A DNA stretch of 64,000 bases from Arthrobacter sp. TMP15 (GTDB lineage Bacteria; Actinomycetota; Actinomycetes; Actinomycetales; Micrococcaceae): the NCBI RefSeq assembly GCF_039529835.1, contig NZ_CP154262.1:2604001-2668000 (forward strand), read 5' to 3'. Positions within the stretch are counted from its first letter, which is position 1, and every line of letters starts with the position of its first letter. This document shows positions 45,888 through 54,878 of the stretch, piece by piece. The position numbers and the translations under genes are program-made. The notes under the pieces are model-generated. The model was not told the DNA's origin and made no database searches. It saw only the letters and a list, made by a program, of their open reading frames with translations.

Positions 45888-46802
45888 TTACACTTTAAGA
45901 TTTTTACGCAAGGACACTGCCGAAGCGACACCGGCCAGGACCACGCCAAGCAAGATCAACACAGGGTAGATCTTGAACGCTTCGCTGGTAGAAATGAACG
46001 GTGTCCCGGAGTTTGATTCGGCCAGATAGCCACCCATGAAGAACTGCACAATGGACCACACCGCCCCCGAGGCCAAAACAGCACCAATGGTTGCCGCAAT
46101 CACGCCTTCTAGCACAAATGGCAATTGAATTACTGTTCTGGATGCGCCTACTAAGCGCATGATTTCAATCTCACGGGTTCGGGACTGCGCCGAGAGTCTG
46201 ATGGTTGTGGCTATGAGCAAGGCTGCACAAACCGTCATCAACCCGGCAACGCCTATCGCAACGTATGTGGCAATATTCATCCATGAAAAGAGTTTCTCAA
46301 GCACCTTGCGCTGATCAACCACGGAGTCCACCCCGGGGGTTGCAGAGAAGGTTTCGTTGATGATCTGGTATTTTTCCGGATCCGTCAGCTTGATCCGAAA
46401 CGATGACGGCAGGTTGGCTGCCTCGACCGAATCAACCATGGGAGAGTTCGCGAACTGTTCCTGGAAATGCGAAAGTGCCTCTTCCTGGCTTTCGAAGGAC
46501 CATTTCTCAATGTAGGGCTTGACAGCCTCTGATTCCAGCAGGCCCTCTATGGTTGTTTTCTGATCATCAGTGACCGGTCCGGAAACACAGTTACTGTTCG
46601 CTGGCACGTCCATGCAGAGGTAGATCGTGACCTGCACCTTGTCATACCAAAACCCCTTGAGTTGGCCAATCTGCATCTGCAGCAAGCCAGCCGCGCCCAC
46701 AAATGTCAACGACACAAAGGTCACAAGGATTACGGAAATGACCATCGTCAGGTTGCGGCGCAGGCCGCTTCCCAACTCACTCATAATGAAAGCAAGTCTC
46801 AC
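45888..46802 (-). CDS. ftsX: Cell division protein FtsX
   Basis: The 304-residue protein has the FtsX topology: one helix (about 20-44), a large extracytoplasmic domain (about 45-175) with two Cys (near 64 and 73), and three C-terminal helices. The family motif SRTREIEIMRLVGAS is near 208. Its start overlaps ftsE by four bases (ATGA). With FtsE it forms the ABC-like complex that controls peptidoglycan hydrolases during division. Confidence 0.93.
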   Translation of the reverse strand: MRLAFIMSELGSGLRRNLTMVISVILVTFVSLTFVGAAGLLQMQIGQLKGFWYDKVQVTIYLCMDVPANSNCVSGPVTDDQKTTIEGLLESEAVKPYIEKWSFESQEEALSHFQEQFANSPMVDSVEAANLPSSFRIKLTDPEKYQIINETFSATPGVDSVVDQRKVLEKLFSWMNIATYVAIGVAGLMTVCAALLIATTIRLSAQSRTREIEIMRLVGASRTVIQLPFVLEGVIAATIGAVLASGAVWSIVQFFMGGYLAESNSGTPFISTSEAFKIYPVLILLGVVLAGVASAVSLRKNLKV

Positions 46803-47740
46803 TGTTGGTCCTCATTCATCAAATTCTCGGTACCGTTTGCCCCGTTGCGGGTCTTTTCGTTATCTGCTCCCGGTTCACCGTCCGGGGACAGCCCGCGCCT
46901 TCGTTCCAGCCGCGGTGGCATTGACTGGCCACCATCGCCTCCGTTACTTGCTGCCGCGGCACTGACTGCACGCTGGCGGCGGGTCTGAGGTTCGGCGTCG
47001 TGCTTCACAGCAGGGGCGGCAGCGTAGCCACCATCGGCAGTCATAACGATCGGGATCATCGACGTGTACTGGGCCTTGTTCTCATCGCGCAGGACCTTGC
47101 CATGGCGCAGCTCAATGACTCGTCTGCGCATGGAGTTCACGATGTCATCGTCGTGGGTGGCCATGACCACTGTGGTGCCATTTTGATTAATTTTGTCCAA
47201 TATATCCATAATGCCGGCGCTGGTAACGGGGTCAAGGTTTCCCGTAGGCTCATCGGCCAACAAGATGCCGGGTTGATTGACAATTGCCCGGGCAATGGCA
47301 ACGCGTTGCTGTTCACCACCGGAAAGTTCGGTGGGCTTGCGGTGACCTTTGTCCTCCAACCCAACGAGTTCCAGGACGCGCGGCACCTCAGAGCGGATTG
47401 CCGAGCGGGACCTGCCCAGGACCTGCATGGCGTAGGCGACGTTGGCGAAAACGGTCTTGGTTTGAATCAGCCGGAAATCCTGAAAAACTACCCCAATGCC
47501 ACGCCGGAACTTGGGCACGCGCCAGCTGGGTACAGTGGCCACATTTTGTCCGGCGACATAAATCTGTCCGTGCGCAGTCTTTTGCTCGCGCAGAACAAGA
47601 CGCAGCAAGGTTGACTTACCGGATCCGGAGGAACCCACCAGGAACACGAACTCGCCGCGTTGGACATCAAAGGAAACATCATCGAGCGCAGGTTTGGATT
47701 TGCGGTCGTAGGCAATGCTCACATTTTCAAAACGAATCAT
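46799..47740 (-). CDS. ftsE: Cell division ATP-binding protein FtsE with C-terminal extension
   Basis: From ATG 47740 (MIRFENVSIAY) the protein is 313 residues; usual FtsE proteins have about 225-230. Walker A GSSGSGKST, signature LSGGEQQR and Walker B ILLADEPTGNLD are standard. The last 80-90 residues are charged and rich in Arg, Gly and Asn, and look disordered. The upstream frame (to 47902) is non-coding in appearance. It is coupled to ftsX. Confidence 0.92.
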   Translation of the reverse strand: MIRFENVSIAYDRKSKPALDDVSFDVQRGEFVFLVGSSGSGKSTLLRLVLREQKTAHGQIYVAGQNVATVPSWRVPKFRRGIGVVFQDFRLIQTKTVFANVAYAMQVLGRSRSAIRSEVPRVLELVGLEDKGHRKPTELSGGEQQRVAIARAIVNQPGILLADEPTGNLDPVTSAGIMDILDKINQNGTTVVMATHDDDIVNSMRRRVIELRHGKVLRDENKAQYTSMIPIVMTADGGYAAAPAVKHDAEPQTRRQRAVSAAAASNGGDGGQSMPPRLERRRGLSPDGEPGADNEKTRNGANGTENLMNEDQQ

Positions 47741-47979
47741 GACTTTTTCATTGCCCGTCCAGCGAAGATTGCTGGCATGCTGACGGCCGGGCAGTGGATT
47801 GGGGGAAGAAACCGCCAGCATAATGACTATAGGCGCCGGATGGTGCGATTGCTGGTTCCTTACCGGTGTGTCGAGGCTTGAGCATTTTCGGTAATTCAGC
47901 ATTATTCTGACCGTGCTTTGGCCTTAATACAGGAACCATCTGATCGATTCCGTGCTGGAACCGCACTCACATTGCCAAA

Positions 47980-49101
47980 CTATGAGTCTTTGGCTGCATT
48001 CCGGTTGTCCGCGCGCCAGCGAATACCGGCGTCAATGAAATCATCGATCTCACCGTCCAGCACTGAAGCGGCGTTACCCACTTCATGCTCGGTGCGCAGG
48101 TCCTTAACCATTTGGTATGGGTTCAGCACGTAAGAGCGCATTTGGTCTCCCCACGATGCCTTGATATCCCCGGCCATGGCCTTCTTCGTGGCATCCTCTT
48201 CTGCCTTTTTCAGCAGTAGCAAACGCGACTGGAGCACACGCAGAGCTGCCGCACGGTTCTGGATCTGCGACTTCTCGTTCTGCATTGACACCACAGTGCC
48301 GGTGGGAATATGCGTCAAGCGCACGGCGGAATCTGTGGTGTTCACAGATTGTCCGCCTGGACCTGACGAGCGGAAAACGTCAACGCGCATGTCATTATCC
48401 GGTATTTCAATGCTGTCAGTGGATTCAATAAGCGGGATAACTTCAACCGCCGCGAACGAGGTCTGGCGCCGGCCCTGGTTATCGAAGGGACTGATCCGCA
48501 CAAGGCGGTGTGTGCCGGCTTCAACGCTCAGCGTACCGAAGGCGTAGGGGGCCTTGACCTCGAAGGTGGCTGACTTTAACCCGGCTTCTTCGGCGTAGGA
48601 GGTGTCCAGTACCGCCGTTGGATACCCGTGGCGTTCGGCCCAGCGCAGGTACATCCGCAGCAGCATTTGGGCAAAATCGGCGGCATCTACTCCCCCAGCG
48701 CCGGAGCGGATCGTGACCACGGCTTCGCGCTCGTCGTATTCACCGGCCAGCAATGTCACGATTTCTAAGTCTTCCAACGATTTCTGTAACGCCGGGAGCT
48801 CCTTGGCCGCTTCGGCGAGGGAATCGGCGTCGCCCTCTTCCTGAGCCAGCTCTACCAGAACTTCAAGATCATCAATCCGGGACTCCAGTTTGCGGAGCTT
48901 TTCCAGCTTTGACTGGGCGTGGCTGAGCTTGGAGGTCACCTTTTGAGCGGCGGCCGGGTCATCCCACAAGTTGGGCGAGCCTGCCTGATCGGATAAGTCC
49001 TCAATATCCTCCATGAGCTTCTCCACCTCGGAGACTTGCTCAATTGAGGTGTAGGTTGCGCGTAGTGCCCGGAGTTCTGCGGGAAAGTCGATCTCTGCCA
49101 T
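47980..49101 (-). CDS. prfB: Peptide chain release factor 2
   Basis: The protein of about 373 residues contains the GGQ loop ([10 protein letters not shown] near 248) and the stop-codon-reading SPF motif (RISPFDNQ near 205). It releases peptides at UGA and UAA. The N-terminal frame is continuous with no CUUUGA-type site, so the gene lacks the programmed frameshift found in many bacteria. ATG 49101 is preferred over 49110. Confidence 0.94.
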   Translation of the reverse strand: MAEIDFPAELRALRATYTSIEQVSEVEKLMEDIEDLSDQAGSPNLWDDPAAAQKVTSKLSHAQSKLEKLRKLESRIDDLEVLVELAQEEGDADSLAEAAKELPALQKSLEDLEIVTLLAGEYDEREAVVTIRSGAGGVDAADFAQMLLRMYLRWAERHGYPTAVLDTSYAEEAGLKSATFEVKAPYAFGTLSVEAGTHRLVRISPFDNQGRRQTSFAAVEVIPLIESTDSIEIPDNDMRVDVFRSSGPGGQSVNTTDSAVRLTHIPTGTVVSMQNEKSQIQNRAAALRVLQSRLLLLKKAEEDATKKAMAGDIKASWGDQMRSYVLNPYQMVKDLRTEHEVGNAASVLDGEIDDFIDAGIRWRADNRNAAKDS

Positions 49102-49157
49102 GATATTCAAGCCTACGGCATGTCCAGCGATGGTTCCCGCGAAGTCCTGCTCCTCAC

Positions 49158-49670
49158 CTACAGAACAAGGTGAGCGCGAGCGGTGCTAGTGACACTGATA
49201 CTGATGCCTTCAGGCACCAAAAAGTTAATGAACAGTGGATGCACCACGGCGCTCATCCCCACGTGCGCACTGTGCCCGTCCCCTGCCCCGGTATCCGAAT
49301 CCAACACAATACCGCCCAGTCCTTGCGGTGTTTCCAGGCCTGAAAGGTAGTTCTGGGCAGCCGCAAGAACACCATGGTCAGTGAGCAGCGTGCCTGGATC
49401 ACGCCCTGCATCACCACCGCTTAGTTCAAAAGTATCGGCAGCCGCGAGCGCGGCACTATCAGCAATGGACAGCAGCTTTTTGTGACCAATGTAGAGACTG
49501 CCGGCTGCCGCCACCACTGTCACTAGCAGCAAGGTAAGCAGCACGTAACCGATCAGCAGGACCATGACATGCCCATTTTCCCGACTGCTATTTTGCTCGG
49601 GTAATGGCTCGCCGTCGCCGCCACAGTGGGTTGCTGCGGCAGGTACTTTATGGGTACGGCGCAATCTCAT
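49158..49670 (-). CDS. TadG/Rv3654c-like secreted pilus-locus protein
   Basis: This 170-residue protein has one N-terminal hydrophobic helix ([20 protein letters not shown], about 34-60) and the family [15 protein letters not shown] motif after it. It is typical of the last gene in actinobacterial Tad operons. Its start overlaps the upstream tadE stop by four bases. Function is unknown; a minor pseudopilin is likely. Confidence 0.78.
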   Translation of the reverse strand: MRLRRTHKVPAAATHCGGDGEPLPEQNSSRENGHVMVLLIGYVLLTLLLVTVVAAAGSLYIGHKKLLSIADSAALAAADTFELSGGDAGRDPGTLLTDHGVLAAAQNYLSGLETPQGLGGIVLDSDTGAGDGHSAHVGMSAVVHPLFINFLVPEGISISVTSTARAHLVL

Positions 49671-50164
49671 TTGAATCTGCCCACTTTTTGAGTGGAGATT
49701 GAATCTACTGTGGCCGCTGTGGCGTTGACCCCGGGCAATGAACCAACCACTGGCAGCTCAATGTGCAACACCACGTGGGCGCTGACAGTTGTTCCTGATG
49801 TCAGGCAACCGCCGTCGCAACTGATTGTTAGTTCCGCAGTTGCCGGATCAAAGCCCATGTCCTCAATGGCCATTTGCACGGCTTGTTCGGCCGCCTGGCG
49901 GGCAGCTGGTTCCCCGGTGTGCAGAACATAGACTTTGGCGGCTTGATCGGCGGCTCCCACCACGGCGTAGGCGCCTCCCTGGACCTGGCCTACAGTGAGG
50001 ATCAGGTATGCCACCGGCACCATCAGCAGGACGGCAAGGAAAATGAACTCGACAAGGGCACTGCCCGATTCGGTGTCCGGTTTCTGGTGTGTTTCTCCCT
50101 GAGCCGGTGCCCCGTGGTTTATCCAAGGTGCGTGCCTTGGCCCTTCACTTGATAATGACTGCAT
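49667..50164 (-). CDS. TadE-like pseudopilin (second)
   Basis: This 165-residue protein has a hydrophobic helix (SALVEFIFLAVLLMVPVAYL, about 35-58) with the TadE Glu in position, then a small extracytoplasmic domain with two Cys near 123 and 127 (SCDGGC). It overlaps the upstream tadE by 20 bases and the downstream gene by four. It is probably a minor pilin of the Tad system. Confidence 0.82.
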   Translation of the reverse strand: MQSLSSEGPRHAPWINHGAPAQGETHQKPDTESGSALVEFIFLAVLLMVPVAYLILTVGQVQGGAYAVVGAADQAAKVYVLHTGEPAARQAAEQAVQMAIEDMGFDPATAELTISCDGGCLTSGTTVSAHVVLHIELPVVGSLPGVNATAATVDSISTQKVGRFK

Positions 50165-50558
50165 GACCTGTCATCTCCAGGGTGCGCGATGGGCCAAAGA
50201 GGCCCAACACCGGTAAAGGCGCGCTGATAGAAACACTCAGCACGTTCAGCCCATTGATTGATTGCACAGAGGCAGAGACGTCTTGAACATAGTTAGGCCC
50301 CAGTGCCGAACCAACCAACAGGGCAGCCCGTTCCTGCGCGTCGGCGGCCGTCCTGTCACCCAATGCACCATAGCGGGCCGCTGAAGAGGCAGCATCTGCC
50401 ACTGTGTTGCGTACATGCAGTACCAAGGCCAACTGAATCAAGGCCACAAAGATCACTGTCACCAACGCCCCCACCAAAACGAAGTCCACCACGGCAGCAC
50501 CTGCCTCCCATGTACGCGCGGGCTGATCGGTGCGGCTTAGCCCGAACCGGGAATCCAA
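50145..50558 (-). CDS. TadE-like pseudopilin (first)
   Basis: The conserved part, about 137 residues, starts near TTG 50558 (start uncertain; the frame is open to 50942 but overlaps the pilin-like gene). AGAAVVDFVLVGALVTVIFV is the TadE-like helix, with Asp where Glu is usual. NTVADAASSAARYGALGD follows. Tad operon context supports a pseudopilin role. Confidence 0.78.
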   Translation of the reverse strand: MDSRFGLSRTDQPARTWEAGAAVVDFVLVGALVTVIFVALIQLALVLHVRNTVADAASSAARYGALGDRTAADAQERAALLVGSALGPNYVQDVSASVQSINGLNVLSVSISAPLPVLGLFGPSRTLEMTGHAVIIK

Positions 50559-50602
50559 CCGGCTGGGGCGTGGGCGTCCTGCCCTGCCCCGAGTGACGGG
50601 CG

Positions 50603-50866
50603 CTATGGCTGAACTTGTTCCATTGCCTGGTTGAAGAGTCTTTCCAGTGCGGGTCCAGCGATGGCCAAAAGTCCGGCCACAAGCACGGCACTCATCAAGG
50701 TGATCAGCACCCACCCGGGCACGTCGCCGCGCGATCGGCCCGTGGCCGGGCGCATGAATCTGCCATGGCTTCGGCTGGTCAGTAACTGGCGAAAGGTGTC
50801 CAGCCACCGTTGTGCTGCAACAAACACAGCCAGTCCGAGCCAAATAACTTCTTTTTTTCCTTGCAT
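50603..50866 (-). CDS. Short Flp-like pilin candidate without the usual processing motif
   Basis: This 87-residue protein starts at ATG 50866 with AAGGAAA upstream. It occupies the place of the Flp/DUF4244 pilin in actinobacterial Tad operons. It has one hydrophobic segment (GWVLITLMSAVLVAGLLAIA, about 55-75). However, the G/xxxxEY processing site expected before the helix is missing: RGDVPGWVLITLM has neither Glu nor Tyr in position. It could be a diverged pilin or an accessory membrane protein. Confidence 0.65.
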   Translation of the reverse strand: MQGKKEVIWLGLAVFVAAQRWLDTFRQLLTSRSHGRFMRPATGRSRGDVPGWVLITLMSAVLVAGLLAIAGPALERLFNQAMEQVQP

Positions 50867-50942
50867 GATTTTTTCCTTCGAGTGATTTCCAGTGATGATG
50901 CATGGGTTCCTGCGATGTGTTGCAACCTTGGGGAGACGCCAT

Positions 50943-51881
50943 TTAAAAGCCAAACTGTAGTAAGGCGATGCCCGGGAAAACTGCGAAGACTACTGTCAAG
51001 GGCAAGACGCCAAAAATGAGCGGGACCATCATGGCAATTTCTTTGCGCCCCGCTGACTCCATCAGCTCCCGTTTCGCCACGTCCCGAACATCCTGGGCTT
51101 GGGCCCGAAGGACTTCCGCCAGAGGTGTGCCCCTATTGACAGCAACACTGATGCCGTCAACGAATCGTGCCAGGGCCGGGACATTTACGCGCGCCGAGAA
51201 CTGGTTCAAAGCCTCCACCAGCGGCGTCCCCGCCCGCGTCTGTGCCAAGACCTTGCTAAATTCGGTGGACAGTACGCCGTTAGATGAGCGCGCCACCCTA
51301 TCAAGCGCACTTGTGGCGCTCTCTCCCGCACTGACAGCCAGAGCCATAAGTTCTGCAAGCGCCGGAAATTCGGTAAGCATGTGGGCTTGCCTGTTTTTAA
51401 TCCTGACGACCAGAAGGTAGTCGTAAAGCAGGTACCCGCACAGCATGGGACCCAAGGCCAGTGCAAAGGCACCCATGAGGTTGATGCTTCCCTGCCAGAG
51501 CAAAAAGAGCGAAAGCAGCGCACCAGCTAACAGCGCTGCTCCGGCGCAAAGAAGCTGCACGGCCCTGAACTCAAGGGCGGTCTCGCTGCGGCCTGCCTGT
51601 TCAAGGCGATCATTGAGCCCCTGAACACTGACGTTGAACTTTCCAAGGCGGTGGACAGCGTCGGAGATCACAAGGCGGAAGATTCTCTCCAACGGCCCAA
51701 ACAGTGCGGTGGAGTCATCGGTGTCCAGAAGCTTGGATCGGGTAGCCACGGAGCGCAGCTGAGGTTCAACACGTTGGGCAAAACTCGTTTTTCGCATGAC
51801 AGGCAGCCTGACCAAGGTCAGCCACAATCCTGTGCCCAAGGCTAGACCAACGCAAAGAACCACCACCGCCTGTGTGTTCAT
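50943..51881 (-). CDS. tadC: Tad pilus inner membrane protein TadC (type II secretion F family)
   Basis: The 312-residue protein has a T2SSF domain with about four helices and the motif FPALAELMALAVSAGESATSAL near 165-190. It starts inside the end of tadB (ATGA). With TadB it forms the membrane platform of the pilus machine. Confidence 0.87.
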   Translation of the reverse strand: MNTQAVVVLCVGLALGTGLWLTLVRLPVMRKTSFAQRVEPQLRSVATRSKLLDTDDSTALFGPLERIFRLVISDAVHRLGKFNVSVQGLNDRLEQAGRSETALEFRAVQLLCAGAALLAGALLSLFLLWQGSINLMGAFALALGPMLCGYLLYDYLLVVRIKNRQAHMLTEFPALAELMALAVSAGESATSALDRVARSSNGVLSTEFSKVLAQTRAGTPLVEALNQFSARVNVPALARFVDGISVAVNRGTPLAEVLRAQAQDVRDVAKRELMESAGRKEIAMMVPLIFGVLPLTVVFAVFPGIALLQFGF

Positions 51882-52732
51882 TGCAGGACTCGCTGTTCTT
51901 CCGGTAGCGCACCAATACGTAGCATGACGCGGTAGCAGAGAACCGAGATCAGCAGCCCTCCACCCAGAACTGCCACACCTGCCGGGGAATTATAGGCTCC
52001 AACAGCTTCGGGTCTGGTTGCCATGAGCATCAGCACGATCCACGGCGCGGCGACGGCCAGGCGGGCGGCATTGACCGTCCAGGACTGCCTTGCTTCAAGT
52101 TCGCTGCGTGTGCGGGCATGGTCGCGTAAAAACTCCGAGAGGGTACCCAAAAGCTTGCCTAAATCTGATCCGCCAACATCGCGAGTGAGCCGAAGCGCCT
52201 CAATAATCCTGTCTGAGACTGGATCCGCCAACGTGGCCTTAAGTTTTTGCAAGGCACCCTCAAAATGGCCAGTTGCCCTGTAATCGGCGCCAAAGGCCGT
52301 GAACTCCGTGCGCAGCTGAATGGGGCCCTTGCTGCCTAGCTGGGCGAGCGCCTCTGGAAGGGATAGCCCCGCCCTAATGGCTGAGCGCAAGTGGTCCACG
52401 ACGTCAGGCCAGAGTTCACGCATGACTGCGCTTCGGCGTCGTGCCCTCATATTCAGGAAAGCAAACGGAACATAACCGCTGAACAGGCCAAAACACAGTG
52501 CTATGGCAGGGACCCCGCTGAATGCAAAGATAAGGAGCGCCATCAACAGCGCCAGGCCAGCTGCACTAAAAGACAGGGATGCCGGGGTGACGTGAGAGAC
52601 GCCTGCACGTTGGAGCAGGACCTCGAGCCTGCTGCGGCGCCCGGGCCGAGTCAGACGCGCTGGCACGTCCCAGCACGCGGTCCAGATCAACAGGAGCCCC
52701 ATGCCACCAAGCAGTCCAATGACAGCCGACAT
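51878..52732 (-). CDS. tadB: Tad pilus inner membrane protein TadB (type II secretion F family)
   Basis: The 284-residue T2SSF protein has an LWPDVVDHLRSAIRAGLSLPEALAQL motif near 108-133 and about four helices. Its ATG shares one base with the tadA stop (TGATG). It pairs with TadC. Confidence 0.87.
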   Translation of the reverse strand: MSAVIGLLGGMGLLLIWTACWDVPARLTRPGRRSRLEVLLQRAGVSHVTPASLSFSAAGLALLMALLIFAFSGVPAIALCFGLFSGYVPFAFLNMRARRRSAVMRELWPDVVDHLRSAIRAGLSLPEALAQLGSKGPIQLRTEFTAFGADYRATGHFEGALQKLKATLADPVSDRIIEALRLTRDVGGSDLGKLLGTLSEFLRDHARTRSELEARQSWTVNAARLAVAAPWIVLMLMATRPEAVGAYNSPAGVAVLGGGLLISVLCYRVMLRIGALPEEQRVLQ

Positions 52733-53955
52733 CAGGAATCGCCCAGAAGTGTAGCCACGTTAAAACCAGCCGCAGCGAATTTTTCCGGCGGCGGCATTGC
52801 TGTTGGCGATGCCTGCAGCTTGCCGTTAACCGTGCTGAAAACGAGCCCAGACTCAATGATGCCGTTCTCCACGCGGCGCCCTAGCGCCAAAATTTCCCCC
52901 ACAGAACGTTTTCCGTTGGGCGCCCTGACACAGTGCACCACCAAATCTATGCATGCCGCCACCGTGGGAACTACGAATGCTGCGGTGATATTTTCGCCCG
53001 CAAGCAGCGGGAGCGTGCAGATCTTCACGACGGCGTCATGGGCCGAGTTGGCGTGCACACTCGCCATCCCAGGCAAACCACTATTTAGGGCTATTAGCAT
53101 GTCAAGGCTTTCGGCTTCACGAACTTCGCCAACTATGAGCCTGTCGGGGCGCATCCTGAGGGCTTCCTTAACCAGACGCCGCAACGGGATCTCGCCCATG
53201 CCTTCAAGGTTTGGCTGGCGGCACTGCAGGCCCACAACATCGCGCAAGGGGATCTTCAGTTCAAAGATCTCCTCTACCGTTACTACGCGTTCGCGTGAGC
53301 CGATTCCCGCAGCTAAACAGTTCAGCATGGTGGTTTTTCCTGCTTGGGTGGCACCGGAGACAAGGATGTTTAACCCACTACTGACCGCTGCACCCAGAAA
53401 GCGGGCGGCTTGTGGGGTGAGCGATCCCAACTCCACCAGGTGATCAAGTCGGCTGGCCCGGGCGGTGAATTTCCTTATATTTAGCGCCCAGTGGTTTTGG
53501 GTGATATCCGGAATGACAACATGCAGACGGCTTCCATCCGGCAGTGCGGCGTCCACGAAAGGTGAGCTCAGATCCAAACGCCTACCGGAACTTTTCAGCA
53601 TGCGCTCAACAAGGTCCCGCACTTGTTGAGCAGTAAAAACCATGCCGGTCAGTTCGGACTCGCCATGCCGGGCCACAAACACCTTGTCAGGAGCATTAAG
53701 CCATACTTCTTCGATGTCCGGATCGTCAAGGAAGGGCTGCAGAGCACCAAAACCAGCGACGGCGTTGAACACGTGCCGCTTGGTATCTTCGGTTGAGTTA
53801 GGTGCTGGCACTGCTCCGAGAAGGGCTCTTTCACCATAGTCATTGAACGCTGCATCAATCAGTGCATGAACTTCTGGACCCTGCCTCAGCGGGTCAAGAC
53901 CTCTTCGACGGATGAGCTCTCTAACTTCATCCTCCAGCAATGCCACTGCATCCAC
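52732..53955 (-). CDS. tadA: Tad secretion ATPase TadA (CpaF family)
   Basis: This 407-residue ATPase powers pilus assembly. Walker A GATQAGKTT is near 208, the Asp box TVEEIFELKI near 233, and Walker B RLIVGEVREAES near 270, with HANS after it. It is the first gene of the operon. The Ssd/CpaE-like gene often found upstream of tadA in actinobacteria is absent; a decayed acyltransferase lies there. No prepilin peptidase is seen in the window. Confidence 0.9.
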   Translation of the reverse strand: MDAVALLEDEVRELIRRRGLDPLRQGPEVHALIDAAFNDYGERALLGAVPAPNSTEDTKRHVFNAVAGFGALQPFLDDPDIEEVWLNAPDKVFVARHGESELTGMVFTAQQVRDLVERMLKSSGRRLDLSSPFVDAALPDGSRLHVVIPDITQNHWALNIRKFTARASRLDHLVELGSLTPQAARFLGAAVSSGLNILVSGATQAGKTTMLNCLAAGIGSRERVVTVEEIFELKIPLRDVVGLQCRQPNLEGMGEIPLRRLVKEALRMRPDRLIVGEVREAESLDMLIALNSGLPGMASVHANSAHDAVVKICTLPLLAGENITAAFVVPTVAACIDLVVHCVRAPNGKRSVGEILALGRRVENGIIESGLVFSTVNGKLQASPTAMPPPEKFAAAGFNVATLLGDS

Positions 53956-54878
53956 TCAGACCACGCCCGCCCCTTTGCGGTAAGAACCCACCCTGTTCTC
54001 TGGAGCCTAGACCCCATATGATCTGTGCACCACAGGCAAAAGTTATTCTGTGGATAAGTTTGTGCTGAATGCTCTACTTCACTTGCCACCCAGTCGCGGC
54101 GGCAATACGCGTCCCGAGCGCAGGGGCCATGGTTTGCACAAAATCTGCGGTCAAGTGATGGTCGTCCATATAAACCAAAATATTTCCTGTCACAGCATGA
54201 CAAATTCCATCTTTGCAATATTGATCAGTGAGGTCGATCATGTGTGCGCCATCAATTTCATTCAAGAAAGCTGACGGGTTCTCGGGGGCGAGGTGCTCGG
54301 ACTGCTGTAGGGCGCAGTCGTCAGCTCCATGTGAGGACACACAACTTGCAATATTTTCCGCTGATCGGGCGTTGTCACGAACTCCGATAACGTCGATGGC
54401 TGCAACGGTGAACGTCTGCACCGCAGCCTCATATCCGGGAATGACACTCTCATTCGGTGGATCCGGGACGGTGTCCGTGGAAATCGTAAAAACACCATCC
54501 GGCTTCAGCTTTAGCACGTAATTCTTTGCGGCCTTATTGAACGCTTGGCATTTCTCGTTCCTAGCAGATGGGACGGACTCGCTTCCAAAATCACAACCGC
54601 CCAAAAGCAGAGAAACTAGCTGCCAATCATTACTCTTAGCCACGGGCATGAGTGCCCCAGTAATTTGCTCCGCGTACGAATCGTCGACAATCGCGATGGT
54701 CTTTCTAGGAGGCTTCACAGGTACGGTTTGACCGTATTTATCGGTCAAAATCTGCTCCATTGGACGGAATTTCACCGTACATTTATTTCCGAGGTTCACC
54801 CACTGTCTATTTAGTTCGGTCAACGCAGCCGGCATAGGCAAATCTGGATCGGCGGTATCAACAAACCCATCCTGAAGG

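Noticed and set aside
50559-50942. Long N-terminal extension of the first TadE-like protein
   Set aside because: It lies over the pilin-like gene in another frame and is Arg/His-rich without any TadE character; only the part after about 50558 is conserved.
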